This document shows, in pieces, positions 6,899-7,463 of a stretch of 7,463 bases of DNA. The notes beneath the pieces were generated by a model, which searched no databases, had not been told where the DNA came from, and saw only the letters and a program-made list of their open reading frames with translations. Both the position numbers and the translations under genes were made by a program. The DNA is taken from NCBI GenBank assembly GCA_964578485.1, contig CAZODA010000085.1, forward strand, positions 1 through 7,463, written 5' to 3'. This DNA comes from CAZODA01 sp964578485 (GTDB lineage: Bacteria > Bacteroidota > Bacteroidia > Bacteroidales > Marinilabiliaceae). Positions within the stretch are counted from its first letter, which is position 1, and each line of letters opens with the position of its first letter.

Positions 6899-7463
6899 AT
6901 GAAGAGTCGAAAAAAGAGGATATACCAAAAAATTTACCCAAGGTTTTCTCTTTTCCGAAATGTGAAACCAATATTTTTGGCTTCCCTTGTAGTAATTGGA
7001 CTTTTTTTCCTGATAGTGCCGCTTGTTAGATTTAATACTCCATGGTCAACAATTATTATTGACGATAAAGGAGAGCTGCTGGCAGGATCAGTTGCCGAAG
7101 ATGGCCAGTGGCGTTTTCCACCATCCGATTCAGTCCCCTATAAGTTTATGCGTTCTTTGCTATTATTTGAGGATGAGTATTTTTATATGCATCCCGGATT
7201 TAATCCGGTTTCATTGCTAAAAGCTGCAATGAACAATATTAGGAAGAAAAAGATAGTGAGTGGTGGAAGTACCATAACAATGCAGCTTGTTAGATTAAAC
7301 CGACCTGCAAAACGTACATATCAAAATAAAATTAAGGAATTAATAATGGCTGTAAGACTAGAACTGGCATTGTCGAAAGATTCCATACTGCTCTTATATT
7401 CCACTCACGCACCTTTTGGAGGTAATATTGAAGGTCTTGAAGCTGCTTCATGGCGCTATTTTA
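6899..7463 (+). CDS. pbpC: Penicillin-binding protein 1C, N-terminal part (3' end outside window)
   Basis: This is the N-terminal part of a class A penicillin-binding protein of the PBP1C type, a peptidoglycan glycosyltransferase anchored in the inner membrane and acting in the periplasm. The frame runs open from the ATG at 6899 to the window edge: 188 codons plus one base. A basic N terminus (MKSRKKR) precedes one membrane segment at about 24-43. The GT51 domain follows: FEDEYFYMHPGF (90-101), with Glu91 as the likely catalytic acid; SGGSTITMQLVRL (121-133); NKIKE (143-147), with Glu147 as the second conserved acid; and APFGGNIEGLEAASW (171-185). 'SGGST' and 'APFGG..G..AASW' match E. coli PbpC rather than PBP1A or PBP1B, which read 'GxST' and 'YLNxxYFG'. 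The transpeptidase domain would lie beyond the window. It starts 7 bp after the transporter stop, so cotranscription is likely. Confidence 0.93.
   Translation, partial: MKSRKKRIYQKIYPRFSLFRNVKPIFLASLVVIGLFFLIVPLVRFNTPWSTIIIDDKGELLAGSVAEDGQWRFPPSDSVPYKFMRSLLLFEDEYFYMHPGFNPVSLLKAAMNNIRKKKIVSGGSTITMQLVRLNRPAKRTYQNKIKELIMAVRLELALSKDSILLLYSTHAPFGGNIEGLEAASWRYF

Noticed and set aside
7023..7220. A 65-codon plus-strand frame at the right edge
   Set aside because: It lies in another frame inside the glycosyltransferase part of pbpC, whose own frame carries clear GT51 motifs.

Overview
The window looks like ordinary chromosomal DNA from an AT-rich member of the Bacteroidota, most likely a Bacteroidales or Marinilabiliales relative. 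Three things point there: a small membrane protein of the DUF4834 type, which I know only from that phylum; mostly A-rich start regions with little Shine-Dalgarno sequence; and a perfect TAnnTTTG -7 box of the Bacteroidota type upstream of the transporter gene. No RNA gene, insertion sequence, phage gene, CRISPR array, toxin-antitoxin pair or defence gene is visible. The assignment is by eye, without a database search.

Left part, plus strand (1-2726): the 3' part of a tandem-domain universal stress protein whose true start lies before the window; a group III phosphofructokinase (pfkA); and a [4Fe-4S] adenylyl-sulfate reductase (cysH). They are separated by AT-rich gaps of 105 and 186 bp that hold no other gene, so they are probably separate transcription units.

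Middle, minus strand (5130 down to 2732): a compact three-gene unit in the order dCMP deaminase, S41 carboxyl-terminal processing protease, DUF4834 protein. The first two overlap by 14 bp and the last two are 13 bp apart. The unit ends 5 bp from the convergent end of cysH.

Right part, plus strand (5296 to the end): a divergent AspT/YidE-type transporter with two RCK_C domains, followed 7 bp later by pbpC (penicillin-binding protein 1C), which runs off the right edge. The 165-bp region between dCMP deaminase and the transporter carries divergent promoter candidates.

Taken together the genes cover glycolysis, sulfate assimilation, pyrimidine deoxynucleotide supply, periplasmic proteolysis, anion or amino-acid exchange and peptidoglycan synthesis. 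I see no convincing new system. The points most worth a second look are the mixed active-site signature of the phosphofructokinase, the protease/DUF4834 pairing, and the transporter/pbpC pairing.
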